Positions 22,547 to 33,616 of a stretch of DNA of 64,000 nucleotides are shown here, piece by piece (within the stretch, counting starts at the first letter, position 1; each line of letters begins with the position of its first letter). The DNA is from Lonicera japonica. Lineage: Eukaryota > Streptophyta > Magnoliopsida > Dipsacales > Caprifoliaceae. The translations under genes and the position numbers were made by a program. Location of the stretch: contig JAKCWG010000876.1 in NCBI GenBank assembly GCA_021464415.1, forward strand, positions 1-64,000, read 5' to 3'. A model generated the notes under the pieces. That model searched no databases. It was not told where the DNA came from and saw only the letters and a program-made list of their open reading frames with translations.

Positions 22547-24683
22547 ATGGAAGAGAATAAGAAAGGAAGAGTATGTGTAACAGGGGGAACAGGGTATGTA
22601 GCATCATGGTTGATTATGAGGCTTCTTCAACATGGTTACTCAGTTAATACTACCATTAGATCTAATCCAGGTATCACTCAATTTTAATTTATCAATTACT
22701 AAAATATTTGAATATATTAATTAATAGTTGTATTGAGGAAGGTTACTAACTCCTTCTCCTGCTAGTGAGGGTCAGTAATCATATGATACTAGGATAAAAT
22801 ATATAATATGATAAAGGGTTGTTTAGACTTTGGGTGTCGTTTGTTATGCAGAAACAAACGTTAGGTGTCAAAGTTTTGGTTTGAGTGCCATCTTAGATAG
22901 TAACTTTTTCACCCATTTTACCTTTAAAAAAAGACAAAACATATTACTTTTGCTTAGAGGTAAAATGGTCAAAAATTAACGGAGCTAATGATAGACTATG
23001 TTGACTAATGAATTCCATCCAAAATGACATCCAAACATTTATTATGCAAAACTTTGGCACCAAACGTCTGATTGTAAGAACAAATGGCACCCAAAGTCTA
23101 AATCACCCTCTGATAAATGATTGAATATTTAGTTTTATATATGAACTTGAATTAACCATCCAATAATTGGATTAATTTTGCATATATTTCTTTTTTGGAG
23201 CAAATAGCTTAGCCTCGAGATACATATTACACCTTGTTATATATTTATCTTAAAGTATCTTTTGAAAAAACAAAAACTCTCCGTTTATTTTGTTTCTTGA
23301 TTAATTCATTAATTCTTGGACTGTTTGAAAAAAAAAGAGTTTGTTCGGTTAGCTGAAAACTTAATGTATTTTAAGTTGTGAACAGTATATTGGTTAACCA
23401 TCATTTTTTCATTTACGATGCCAATTCCAAACACGTACATTGAAAGTTTCTCCTTCATAGTTATAATGATCATACTCCATTGGTTATTTATATTAAAAAA
23501 AAAAATTTCTTATCCGCTTCATCAACCGGTTGTTTCTACAATAAGTAATAGGTTGACTCAGCATAGTGTTACCCATTTATCTAACAAGCTGTAACTTCTT
23601 AAAAATTTTGTGTTGCTAGATAAGAAGAAAGACGTTAGCTTCCTGATAAACCTACCGGGTGCATCAGAAAGACTAAAAATATTTGACGCGGATCTTGACA
23701 TGCCAGAAAGTTTCAATGCGCCCATTGAAGGGTGCATCGGCCTTTTTCATGTAGCCCATCCCATAGATTTCGAGGACACAGAAACCGAAGAGACAAAGGT
23801 CAACAGAGCAATAAACGGAACCCTAGGCATTTTGCGCGCATGCCTAAACTCAAAAACAGTGAGACGCGTAGTGTACACTTCTAGCGCGTCTACTGTTTCT
23901 TTCCACTCGCAAGAATTGGCACTAATAGATGAGAGTTGTTGGACTGTTGTAGATTTCATTAGAGCAAAGAAGCCTTACGGAGCTTCTTACTACATTTCCA
24001 AGACATTAACTGAAAGGGCAGCTCTAGATTTTGCAAATGAACATGGATTGGATCTTGTCACCATAATTCCTACTTATATTCACGGCCCTTTTATTTGCCC
24101 TCAATGCCCTGGCTCTGTGAGAGTGTCGTTGGCGATGATATTCGGTACATTTTTTCAGACTAATGTCATAAAAGTACCACACAGAGAAGCTTGACAATGG
24201 ATACTGTTATGAAGTTTTCACTTACCTGCAGGCATTGTGTTATTTTTGCAGGTGATTTGAAACTGTACAAACTTCTTGTGAATATACCCTTTGTGCATAT
24301 AGATGATGTAGTAAGTGCGCACGTGTTCTTGTTTGAATATCCCAATGCAAAAGGGAGGTACATTTGTACCACGACTGAAATATCGATTGATAAATTGTTT
24401 GAACTTCTTTCGGCGAGATACCCTGAATATAAGATACCACCACCTAAGTGAGTTTTTAGATTTCTTTCCTCATTTTTGGATAATGAAATAAAATTGTAAT
24501 TACATATATATTTGATTGAGTATTAAAATTTTGTTATGCAGTTTCTTGGAAGAGAATAAAGGGGTTAAATACTCTACCCTCTCATCAAAGAAGCTTTTGA
24601 ACACTGGATTCAAGTACAAGTATGGGCTTGAGGAAATGTTTGATGGAGCAATTGAGTGCTGCAAACAAAAGGGCATTCTCTAG
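22547..24683 (+). CDS. Vestitone reductase / dihydroflavonol reductase-like NAD(P)H-dependent reductase, intact
   Basis: Four exons with GT-AG introns: 22,547-22,670, 23,620-24,144, 24,252-24,447 and 24,542-24,683. They encode 328 residues, the usual length of the family. Exon 1 holds the Rossmann dinucleotide-binding motif [11 protein letters not shown] and GYSVNTTIR. Exon 2 has the family's DADL block, the catalytic serine region VVYTSSAS and the YxxxK catalytic pair in [11 protein letters not shown]. Exon 3 has [19 protein letters not shown], and exon 4 ends [20 protein letters not shown]. The family comprises cytosolic extended short-chain dehydrogenases that reduce ketone groups of flavonoids and related phenolics; the substrate cannot be told from sequence. 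Start choice: ATG after the GA-rich leader gives the standard [14 protein letters not shown] beginning. Intron 1 contains a MITE. Function is inferred from family. Confidence 0.9.
22815..23110. mobile_element. MITE-like element in intron 1 of the reductase gene
   Basis: The left end AGGGTTGTTTAGACTTTGGG is matched inversely by the right end CCCAAAGTCTAAATCACCCT. Further inverted matches include GTCAAAGTTTTGG against CAAAACTTTGGCAC. Identical TGATAA flanks both sides (22,809-22,814 and 23,111-23,116), a likely target-site duplication. Confidence 0.75.
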
Positions 24684-25898
24684 TTTATGTTAATTAATTT
24701 GCTTAAGTTCTTTTCTTATCATCATATCTTTAAGCTTAATAAGTTGTTGGATAAATATATTTATACGGAAATTTTCAAGTGCAGACCGGTCTGCACCAGA
24801 AATGAACTCCTATCTATATATATTGAGCACATCCATGTAATTACGTACATTTTGTATTAGCTAGAAAACATATATATTTTCTTTTGTTGGTGATGGAATT
24901 AATATACTGTATGAGCAAACTTAAATGAATGGTTTAATTATGTCCTTAATTTGCTTGCTAATTAGTTCTTAATTTACTAATTGGCCGGATATGTTGTTTA
25001 AAAAATATTGGGACAATATTTTTCTACTTAAACAAAGGTTAAACTGGTACTCATAATAATCCACCCGACTCCAAGAAATTGGTTCACGGAAGAGAAATCA
25101 ATTCCCTTATTTTTCTTCTGAAGGTGGGAAAATAAAGTTCTTGTCAAGTTGTTTTTCTTGTGTTTGGTAAAATATAAAAAGTATTTAAGTAGGGGTATTG
25201 CTGTCCAAACTTTTTTTAATAAATACTAGGAGATCACAAGAGAAAATCAATCGCGTGGGTTTTGAGAGGAATGACTTCATCCCCCTAGTTTTCTCTCTGT
25301 CAAGAGAGTGTTTTCGAAATTTGTAATTACCAAATAAAGAAAATGAAAGACTTTTATTTCTTAAATGCTCAAATCCGTAAACCAAACGAGATTTAAAAAG
25401 TTAAATAAAACTTTCTAATATTGATTTTGACTTGTACAAGTAATGCTACACTCATAAAATTTATGTCAAAAATTGTGCGCAAGACAATTTACTCATAAGA
25501 TTTATACAATTGTGTTATATAAGTATCCCACCTAAAAAAAATTTAAGGATCCGCGCGCCCTGATCGAGCCTATATATACATTAGGCTGTACCTTATTTAA
25601 CCTATTTATTTACTTCATAAATCTTTATCATAGAGTGAGTTGTACTAGATATATTTTTTTTAATACCTTATTAACCTATCAAGTATCAACCACCAATTTT
25701 TTTTTTTTTTTTTCATAGAATGTGTTCAGAATATAATGGAGCTCTAAAATACATATGCCCTTATCATATTTGATATTTCATTTAACTCCAAGAAAAAAAT
25801 GATTGTACTTCACTAGGATAAATATATTGTTACTAGCTTCGTCAACGAATTATATGATATAGTATGTTGTCATTTTTTGGTAGTATTATGTGTTTCCA
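24684..25898. other. Spacer between the two reductase copies
   Basis: No exon 1 of the second copy is found here. The spacer holds a short MITE remnant at about 24,769-24,812, a repeat at 25,150-25,390 and a T run at about 25,697. The rest is AT-rich without coding signals. Confidence 0.5.
25150..25390. repeat. Dispersed ~240-bp MITE-like repeat, copy 1
   Basis: It begins GTTTGGTAAAATATAAAAAG and ends CGTAAACCAAACGAG, giving an inverted GTTTGG/CCAAAC pair. It is clearly related to 53,530-53,765 and 61,840-62,075: shared blocks include ATTGCTGTCCAAA/ATTGTTGTCCAAA, AATAAATACTAGG and TCACAAGAGAAAATCAATC. Confidence 0.65.
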
Positions 25899-26674
25899 GA
25901 TAAGAAGAAAGACCTTAGCTTTCTCACAAGTTTACTAGGTGCATTACAAAGGCAAAAAATATTCAACACAGATCTCGACAAACCAGACAGTTTCATCGCG
26001 CCCATTGAGAGGTGCGTGGGTGTCTTCCTTGTTGCGCATCCCGCACATTTTGAGGAGACAGAACTAGGTGATGAGAAGGCCAACAGAGCCATAAGTGGGA
26101 CCCTAGGCATTTTACGATTTTCCAGTCGAAAACAGTGAGTGCCTGGTGTACACTTCTAGCGGGTCTACTATCTTGTTCCAAGAAAAAGAATTGGGACTGA
26201 AAAGGAAAGGAAGCTCTAGATTTTGGAAGCTATAGAGAGTTCATGGAGTGATTTAGATTTCATTAGAACAAGTAAGCCTTATGGAGCTACCTACTATATT
26301 TCAAAGGCATTAACTGAAAAGGAAGCTGTAGATTTTGCAAATGAAAATGGATTGGATTTTGTCACATTGTTCCTACTTATATTCATGGCCCTTTAATTAC
26401 CCCTCAATGTCCTAACTTGGTGCGTGCGTATCGATCGTTGGCAATGATATTCGGTATGCTTTTTAGGTTGGTGTCAAAAAAGAATAGTACTATACATAGG
26501 CGTGGTGGACAATATTCTGAAGTTTACATTTATGAATTTTGTTATTTTTGCATGTGATTTGGACATGTACGAACTTCTTTTGAACACACCTTTTGTGCAT
26601 GTGGATGATGTAGCAAGTGCGCACGTGTTCATGTTCGAATATCCAAATGTGAAAGGGAGGTATATTTATTCTTT
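25899..26674 (+). pseudogene. Second reductase copy, exons 2 and 3 (5' part), broken
   Basis: The exon 2 equivalent starts after the acceptor at 25,898 with DKKKDLSFLTSLLGALQR and follows the intact gene closely (DLDKPDSFIAPIERCVG, NRAISGTLGIL). It is disrupted from about 26,120 by indels, including a duplicated GGAAGCTCTAGATTTTG-type segment and in-frame stops. The YxxxK region survives as TYYISKALTEKEAVDF, as does a MIFG donor site. The exon 3 equivalent (about 26,550-26,670) keeps NTPFVHVDDVASAHVFMFE and ends abruptly in Copia-A after KGRYI. Exon 1 is missing. The rest of exon 3 resumes at 47,802. Confidence 0.88.
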
Positions 26675-26949
26675 GTGTACATATTAGCTTACCATACTTA
26701 GTATTCACAATCTGTTAATTATGGTATAGAGAATTTGGGTTTTTCCTTTCCTTTACAGTTGTCTATCATGTCCCTATATAAAGGGCCTTCTATTGTATTA
26801 TTCCAATCATTCAATCTTAATACAAATTGTCCTTCTCACATCTTTGTTATTATTCTAATATGGTATCAGAGGGATTTTAAAATCCACTTACTATCATCAA
26901 CTCTACCCATTACCATATACAACCCACAACCTTCATCCTCAACCATCAT

Positions 26950-29767
26950 TGTGACACCCCGAATCCCGTTAAGAGGTCTAGACCTCCGAGACCCAGTTAA
27001 TCACGGTGCCGTACGCGACGGCGGGTTTGAATTAAAATAATTTACGTATTATCAAAAACATTCCTTGTTTTAAAACCCAATTTAGAAAAATTTTGGCATG
27101 TGGACTTTGTAAATTTAACAAATCCAAAACCTGTATACAAGAATATAATTTCAATCTTTTCAATCAAACTCCATATTCAAATATATATCCGACCATATAA
27201 AGTGACAAATATTTATACAATCAAATCCCTCCAAGGAGGTCCCAAACAAGGATTAATAAGTTATACAACATTTATACAAGGTATCAAAAATAGATAAATT
27301 ACATAAACACTAAGTCGTCCTTGGATGACTATGAGGTTCTAAGCTATCAGAGGCGTCCTAGACTTGTACTCGTGTCATGCCTTTAAGAATACCTATGAAA
27401 CTGTTTTGAAAAATGTAAGTGAGCCAAACGGGCTCAGTGGAAACTATAAGGTTTTATATAAAAATACATTTTCAAAAAGATGCATGCAATGTGCAGTGTA
27501 AATCATAGTTTGAAACCATATACATGTGCTTATATCGTTGCCATACATATATATATATACATACACCACTTATGTATATAAGTTATGCTTATTCATATAA
27601 CATGAAGATCATATGCATGCAATGCACACCAAGTTCTATCCCAACCCTGAAAACATTGTAAAGAAAATAACAACAAGATACAAGTAAATCATATTAGGAA
27701 AATATGTATTTCCATCTCGTATGTATAGAAAGCCGTTGGCTAGATTATAAAACATGGCACCCCAATTGTAACATGTAAGTGTACCACATCTGAGATAATC
27801 GTATCAATAATCCACAACCAGCCAAGCGTATAACTAGGTCTGCATTTCGTGGCCTTTCACTCACGCGGCAATAAGGCCTCCTGTTTGTTTCCGTACACGG
27901 TTTCGGGTCTTACACCCAGGAGACTGTGTCCCAACTTTCGGCCCCAATCTTTAGAGACCAAACTTGGGACCTTACCATGGACTAGCGCAACCATATGTGT
28001 ATATATCCAGGCAACCCGACCCCGTATTAAATCGAGAAATGTACAATGTGCCAAACAAAATAACATAAAAGTTCTTGTTGAACTCATCAACTAGCCAGCA
28101 CATTTAAAGGCAAGGGAAAACCATACTTATACACAAATACCATATATATATACAATCAAAACTTACGGAAATATGAATCATCCATCAATCACATGATTTC
28201 GTATAACATAAAATAGTATTTATTTTGTACTTTAAACTAGATTCGCCAAGTCCGTTAACTAGTGGTTGATCTAAAAACTTCATTCGTTGGGGAGTTTCAT
28301 AACCTTTCACAACTTTGGCGCTAAGCCAAATTTAATACATCATTTATATCATTGAAATCAATATAATCTTCCCCGTACGTTCTTAACACATAGTTCCTTC
28401 AAAATGGATATAAAAATGTGTCCAGCGTAGTTAGGGATTGGCTAGTTACTAAGCAATCTTGTAAATAATGAACTAATAGTGCAAATACCATGATAATACT
28501 TCAAATATAAGTAATTATAGCCAAATCATACTTTTAATTTCATATATAACTTCATATATATGCGTATCATAGTTTTGTTATTCGCTATCATATCCGTACA
28601 TGAGAGTTTTATATTAACCTTAATCAAATTCCATTTATATTAGGGGTTCTTATATAATAATCATATTGGAGTTATATGAAATCTAAATAAAAAAAAGAAT
28701 CACAAGAAAACAACCCAAACCCCCATGATCATGCAATTTTAGAAATTGTTGGCAAAAACCCCAAATTTGGTTTGATTAGGAAGATGTAACATATAATAAT
28801 TTGAAATAAAGTTTGAGTACTAGTATTGCCACCTTATTGAAGCTTTATCTTCGAAGATTGAGCGGAGGATTGAGCCAAAGCAAATCTCGAGTATCTCCTA
28901 AATAGCTTCAAGCTCTAACAATGGAGGATGAGGAAGATGATGAATAGTGATGGATTAAGGATGATTTGGAGGGGATTTTGTGTACGGATGATGGATGGTT
29001 AAAGATCCCTCAATCTCTTTTTCAGAAGAGCTCTCTTTCTCTCTCTAGATGGTTCTAGTGTGTGTGGGTCGAAATATGAGAAAAGGAGGGGCTAAATACA
29101 TGTTTATAATTGTCAAGTGGGCCAAAAATTACATGCCAAACTGGTCTGGAAAACCCCCGTACCGGTCCGCATAATAACATTTTAAGCTCTGGTGTACTGC
29201 TCGTATTTTGGTCATAACTTTTCGCTCGAAACTCCTATTGGGGTGATCTTTATATTTACGAAAAGCTAATTCAAAGATCTACAACTTGCTAAGAGGAAGT
29301 TTCTCCAAATTATGGATATATTAATACCAGAAATTTGTAGAAGACAAAAGTCTGCTGTCGAGTTACGATACGATCAGATTTTAGCGATCGGACTACTTTG
29401 CATGTTGTTTTGACCAACGAGGAGGATTAATTGGCTTTCACAAAAGTTCTAGAATGGATGAAAACCTAGACATGGGCGTAAATGGGTACTTATTCGGATA
29501 AGAAATGGAGAAGTTACGATTTTTTAAAGTTAGCTAAAATTAAGCAATTGCGTAAAGTAAAAACACACATTTAACATCTTGATTTTAATTCGGACCACTC
29601 GAATTACAGAAAGATTGTTCCCAGATACTTAAGATACCTAATATAACATGCTTAAAGTGTTGGATTGGCTAAGAAGGATTCGAAACCAAAAGTTCATGCC
29701 CTAACGGCGATTTAGCCTTAACCGGGCTTGAGATTATTAGCTTGAAAATGGAACACGGGGTATTACA
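26950..29767 (-). mobile_element. Solo LTR (2.8 kb) in the leader of Copia-A
   Basis: Read on the minus strand it starts TGTAATACCCCGTG and ends CGGGGTGTCACA. It is bounded by a perfect 5-bp target-site duplication ATCAT (26,945-26,949 and 29,768-29,772). No internal coding sequence is present and it is homologous to 33,617-36,384 (shared ACTTCCTCTTAG and AGTTGTAGAT words), so it is a solo LTR left after LTR-LTR recombination. The long LTR and TGTAATACC start suggest a Ty3/gypsy origin, which is inference. Confidence 0.82.
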
Positions 29768-30415
29768 ATCATCTTTCCAGAATCCCAAACACCTCTAAAT
29801 TGCACATCCAAATATCTTTGAATTCCACTTACGCCTCGAAATCATCATCTCCAGTCTTCCAAAATGGAAACCCGCACGCCTATCGTGATCACCTGGCCAA
29901 GACGATTCTAACGCCGTCAAAACCAAGCCCATTCGATATACCACGCGCTCCCATGCGCGGAGAGTAGATCTTGAGTACCATCCTAAAAACCCACGCGCAT
30001 CATCTATTCATGCTGACCACGTGCTTTCAGGTAAGCCCTCTAGAGCCTCATCAACAAGCCATGTCATTAGCCACGTCAACGTTGACTTATCCACTTTAGC
30101 CACCACGTTACCCCTAGGGTAAACTTCTATGATATTTTCATTTTGACCCTAGACTTTTTTGATAATTATATATTGACCCCAAAAATTTTCAATTATTTAC
30201 ATATTAACCTAAAACTTTCAGTGACTTACATTCTGACCCCAAAACTTTCGATTATTTACATATTAACCCCAAGACTTCCAGATATCTACATGTTGACCCT
30301 AAATCTTCCATATTAATCCCAAATCTCCTATTATTTCCATACCAGCCTCTAATCTCCCAATTACTCCCATATTAATCCAAACTCTCCAAGAATTACCCAC
30401 AGAATCACCCTAAAC
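29768..30415 (+). other. Copia-A leader between primer-binding site and gag
   Basis: Non-coding. 30,120-30,400 contains short repeated phrases of the type TTTACATATTGACCCCAAAA (about every 40-50 bp), a degenerate tandem repeat. No other feature seen. Confidence 0.5.
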
Positions 30416-32321
30416 ATGGATCGATCCGAAGTCACATGTCCTATTTCCATCATTATTAATGGCCCAAATTACATCCATTGGGCTCAGGAAATGACAAGTT
30501 ATCTCCAAGCTTGTCGAGTTTGGTGTATTGTGACAGGTGAAGTGACCATCCCTGTTCAAAAGAGAGATGAATATGAAGAATAATTTGCAGAAAGACAAGA
30601 TAACTGAATAGAAACAAATTGTGATATTATATTTGTGCCGAAATACCTCGATTCCCAACATTAGTAAAAAATTCGGGTGCTTTTCCACTGAAAAGGAAGT
30701 TTGAAACTTTTTAAAACTTAGATATACCACCAAGGATCTTACTCACCAGTATCAACTGTTGACAGCTTTACATGCCAAATGCCAATAGGCTGGTCAAACC
30801 ATCGATGAATTTCTATCTGAGATGCAAATTTTTTGGGATCAATTGACCTCTTTAGAACCTGTTCGGTTTTGTCCCATTGACGCTACTAAATTTATTAGTT
30901 ACAGAGATCAACAACAAGTAATGAATCTTTTAATGGCCATCCATGATCGTTTTGAACCTGTTCGAGCTTTTCTCCTGCATCGCCATCCATTGCCAACCCT
31001 TGATGACATTATTACAACACTCCATTTTGAAGAAACAATGTTTGGTTCAAACTCTCACAAGTTTGAGAAATCATCATATGAGTGCACATATTGCCATGAG
31101 ACAACACACACGTTACTCCATTGTCCCAAACGAGTGTGTAAGTACTGTCGCAAGCGCGATCCAAAACATTAGGGCTTTGATTGTTATAAGAACCCAGCCA
31201 AAAAAACCAATAGCAAATCCGTCATCGCTGCCGCTACCAATCTACAGCTAAGTAGCCCACCCTCATCTGTCACCAATAATGATCTTGCTGAAATGTTAAA
31301 ATAGGTTTTATTTGGTTCCTTTAATGTAATGTTTGCAACTCTAAGTAACACTTAGTACTTTGATTCTGGCTGCTGTATCCATATGACTTCTGACTCCACT
31401 ATCTTTCCTTCTAAAAATCCTACCACCACACACTCATCGTCCATTAAAACTGCTGATGGATCTATGTTACATGTCACCCATATTGGACTCCACATCTAAC
31501 TTGTCTCTTTCATCTACTTTTCATATACCCAAATTGAATATTAATATCATATTTGTTGGATAATTATGTGATCTTGGCCTCACTATATTATTTTCTTCTT
31601 ATGGTTTCCACGTACATGATCCACAGACGAGGCAGGTTATTAAGATAGGCCATAAAGTTGGTCCCATGTTTGAGCTTGTCCACCTTCGCCAGCCATCAAA
31701 AGTCACCACCTACCCTCTCTGCTGCTCCCGCCATCTCCAACTCCTATTTAGAACTTTAGCGTTCTCGGTTAGGTCATGTGTCTATTGACATGCTTAAGTC
31801 TCTTATTTATACTGGTAGATTAGGAATAGTTAAGTCTGAAAGTATTACATGTTTGTCATGTCAACTTGAAAAACAACATGCATTATGTTTTAATAAAAGT
31901 GATTCCATTTCATCTACACCTTTTGACCTTATTCATTCTGATGTATGAGGGACCTTCTCTTTATGACACTATAGGGGGTCTAGATACTTTGTTGTTTTCG
32001 TAGATGACTACACTCGTTTTAGTTGGATATATCTCATAAAAAATTGTTCCAAACTACCATATATCTATTTCATCTTTGCACACATGATTCAAATCAATTT
32101 TCTCGACCGATTAAAATTTTTCGTGTTGATAATGCCATGGGATACAAAGAATCAAAATTTTTAAAATTCTTACGTGACCTAGGTACTATCTCTCAGTACT
32201 CTTGCCCTGGTACATCCTACCAAAATGGTTGTGCTGAACACAAACACTGCCATATCCTAGACGTTGTCCGAACCCTACTCATATCTAGTGGTTGTCCTGG
32301 CTGTATCTGGGGGGAAGCATG
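30416..32321 (+). pseudogene. Copia-A gag, protease and partial integrase
   Basis: Gag begins MDRSEVTCPISIIINGPNYI and continues through YTTKDLTHQYQLLTALH and TIDEFLSEMQIFWDQL, matching Copia-type gag. A Cys-rich stretch CTYCHETTHTLLHC lies at about 31,085. The protease motif YFDSGCCIHMTS is at about 31,356. Integrase remnants include FVVFVDDYTRFSW (about 31,990), FRVDNAMGYKESKF and GTSYQNGCAEH (about 32,210). Stops occur at 30,581, 31,171, 31,949 and elsewhere. The integrase stops at WGEAC (32,318), where Copia-B is inserted; its C-terminal part is lost from the host side too. Confidence 0.85.
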
Positions 32322-33485
32322 TAAGGTCTATTAGTATTGGCATTATTCCGATAACAAAAACACCAAATTTTCTTGTACGCTGTTGATTCAATTCAAATTC
32401 AAAATGAAGACTACAAGAAATTCAAGCTACCAAGATTTGATTTCAAAAGATTTAAAATGGTAAGCTTGGTAAGAATATTTGATTCACTTAGGTGGTGATG
32501 TGTTTATTTGGAAGTAAACTTTAAAAATCTTGTCCTACTTTCTGGACCGGTACAGTGATTGTACTTGGACCGATCCGGCGTTTAAATTCTCAAGGAATTT
32601 AATTTTGAATTTTGGGCCGGTACACGAGCTGTAGTTGGACCAGTCCGTCATTTATGCTATTCCTTAGTTTTCTTACACTGTGGACCGGTCCAGCTCTCGA
32701 TAACTTGGGCTGGTTTGGCAAGGATTTCTCTGGGCAACTTTTTTTTTTTAATCCTAAATACAATGTTAATTTGGTATGTTTCCTATTTCAACTAAGAGAT
32801 ATACTCTTTGTTCTCTATAAATTAACTCCTAGGGTCATATATCAATTAACGCTCTTTTTATATCAAAAGTTTTATTTTTAAGATAGCAATTTTTAGATCA
32901 CACCACCTAGGGTTTTGAATTAACACTTCATGCCAATCTAATTGTTCTTCCTCAAAAGAACAAAGATCCCAAACCTACTGTTGAAGCGTGAGGTTGTCAA
33001 GGAGATCGGAACGAGTCTGAGGTGTGTGATACGTTGTGTACCAAATCGAGAGATTCAAAGAAGAAGCTACTGCACTATAGGTTACTTCTAGAGCTGTTCT
33101 TGAACGATTCAAGACTTGTACTTCTAGTCGGTTAGTGATTAATCGAGTTTGTACGTCTATGATTTTAATAGTGAAATTCTTTGTTGAGGATTAGTCCTGC
33201 ATTGCAGGGATACTTCGTTATATTTTGTCTTAACTGTTTTTGATTGATTTTTTGGTGTTCTTATGCATGCTAGACAAGATTTAACAAGCTTTCTGAATTA
33301 AAATATGTTAGACTCTTAAGGTTAATTTCTGCTACATTAATAAAACTATTTTTTGCATATACCAAAGCATAATACACCTAGGTTAATTTAATTCGCACGC
33401 TTTCGTAGTTTTTTTAATTGGTATCAGAAGGTGTTTCCTTAATTTGTTAGGAAGATCTTGATCTAGGTATTTCTTTGAGTTTAGT

Positions 33486-33616
33486 ATGGGTAAAGGTGAG
33501 TCTTCTCCTCCTATCTTAAATGGATCTAATTATCCTTACTGGAAAGCTAGAATGTGCGGTTATCTCAAATCCAAAGATGAACGCCTATGGTTAGCTATTC
33601 AAACTGGTTGGACAGC
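33486..33616 (+). pseudogene. Copia-B gag, N-terminal part
   Basis: ATG at 33,486 opens MGKGESSPPILNGSNYPYW and continues to LWLAIQTGWTA, the standard N-terminus of SIRE-type Copia gag. It is cut at 33,617 by a solo LTR and resumes at 36,385. Confidence 0.85.

Noticed and set aside
27849..28094. 81-codon ORF in the solo LTR
   Set aside because: Overlapping frames of similar length on both strands and no domain; it is LTR sequence.
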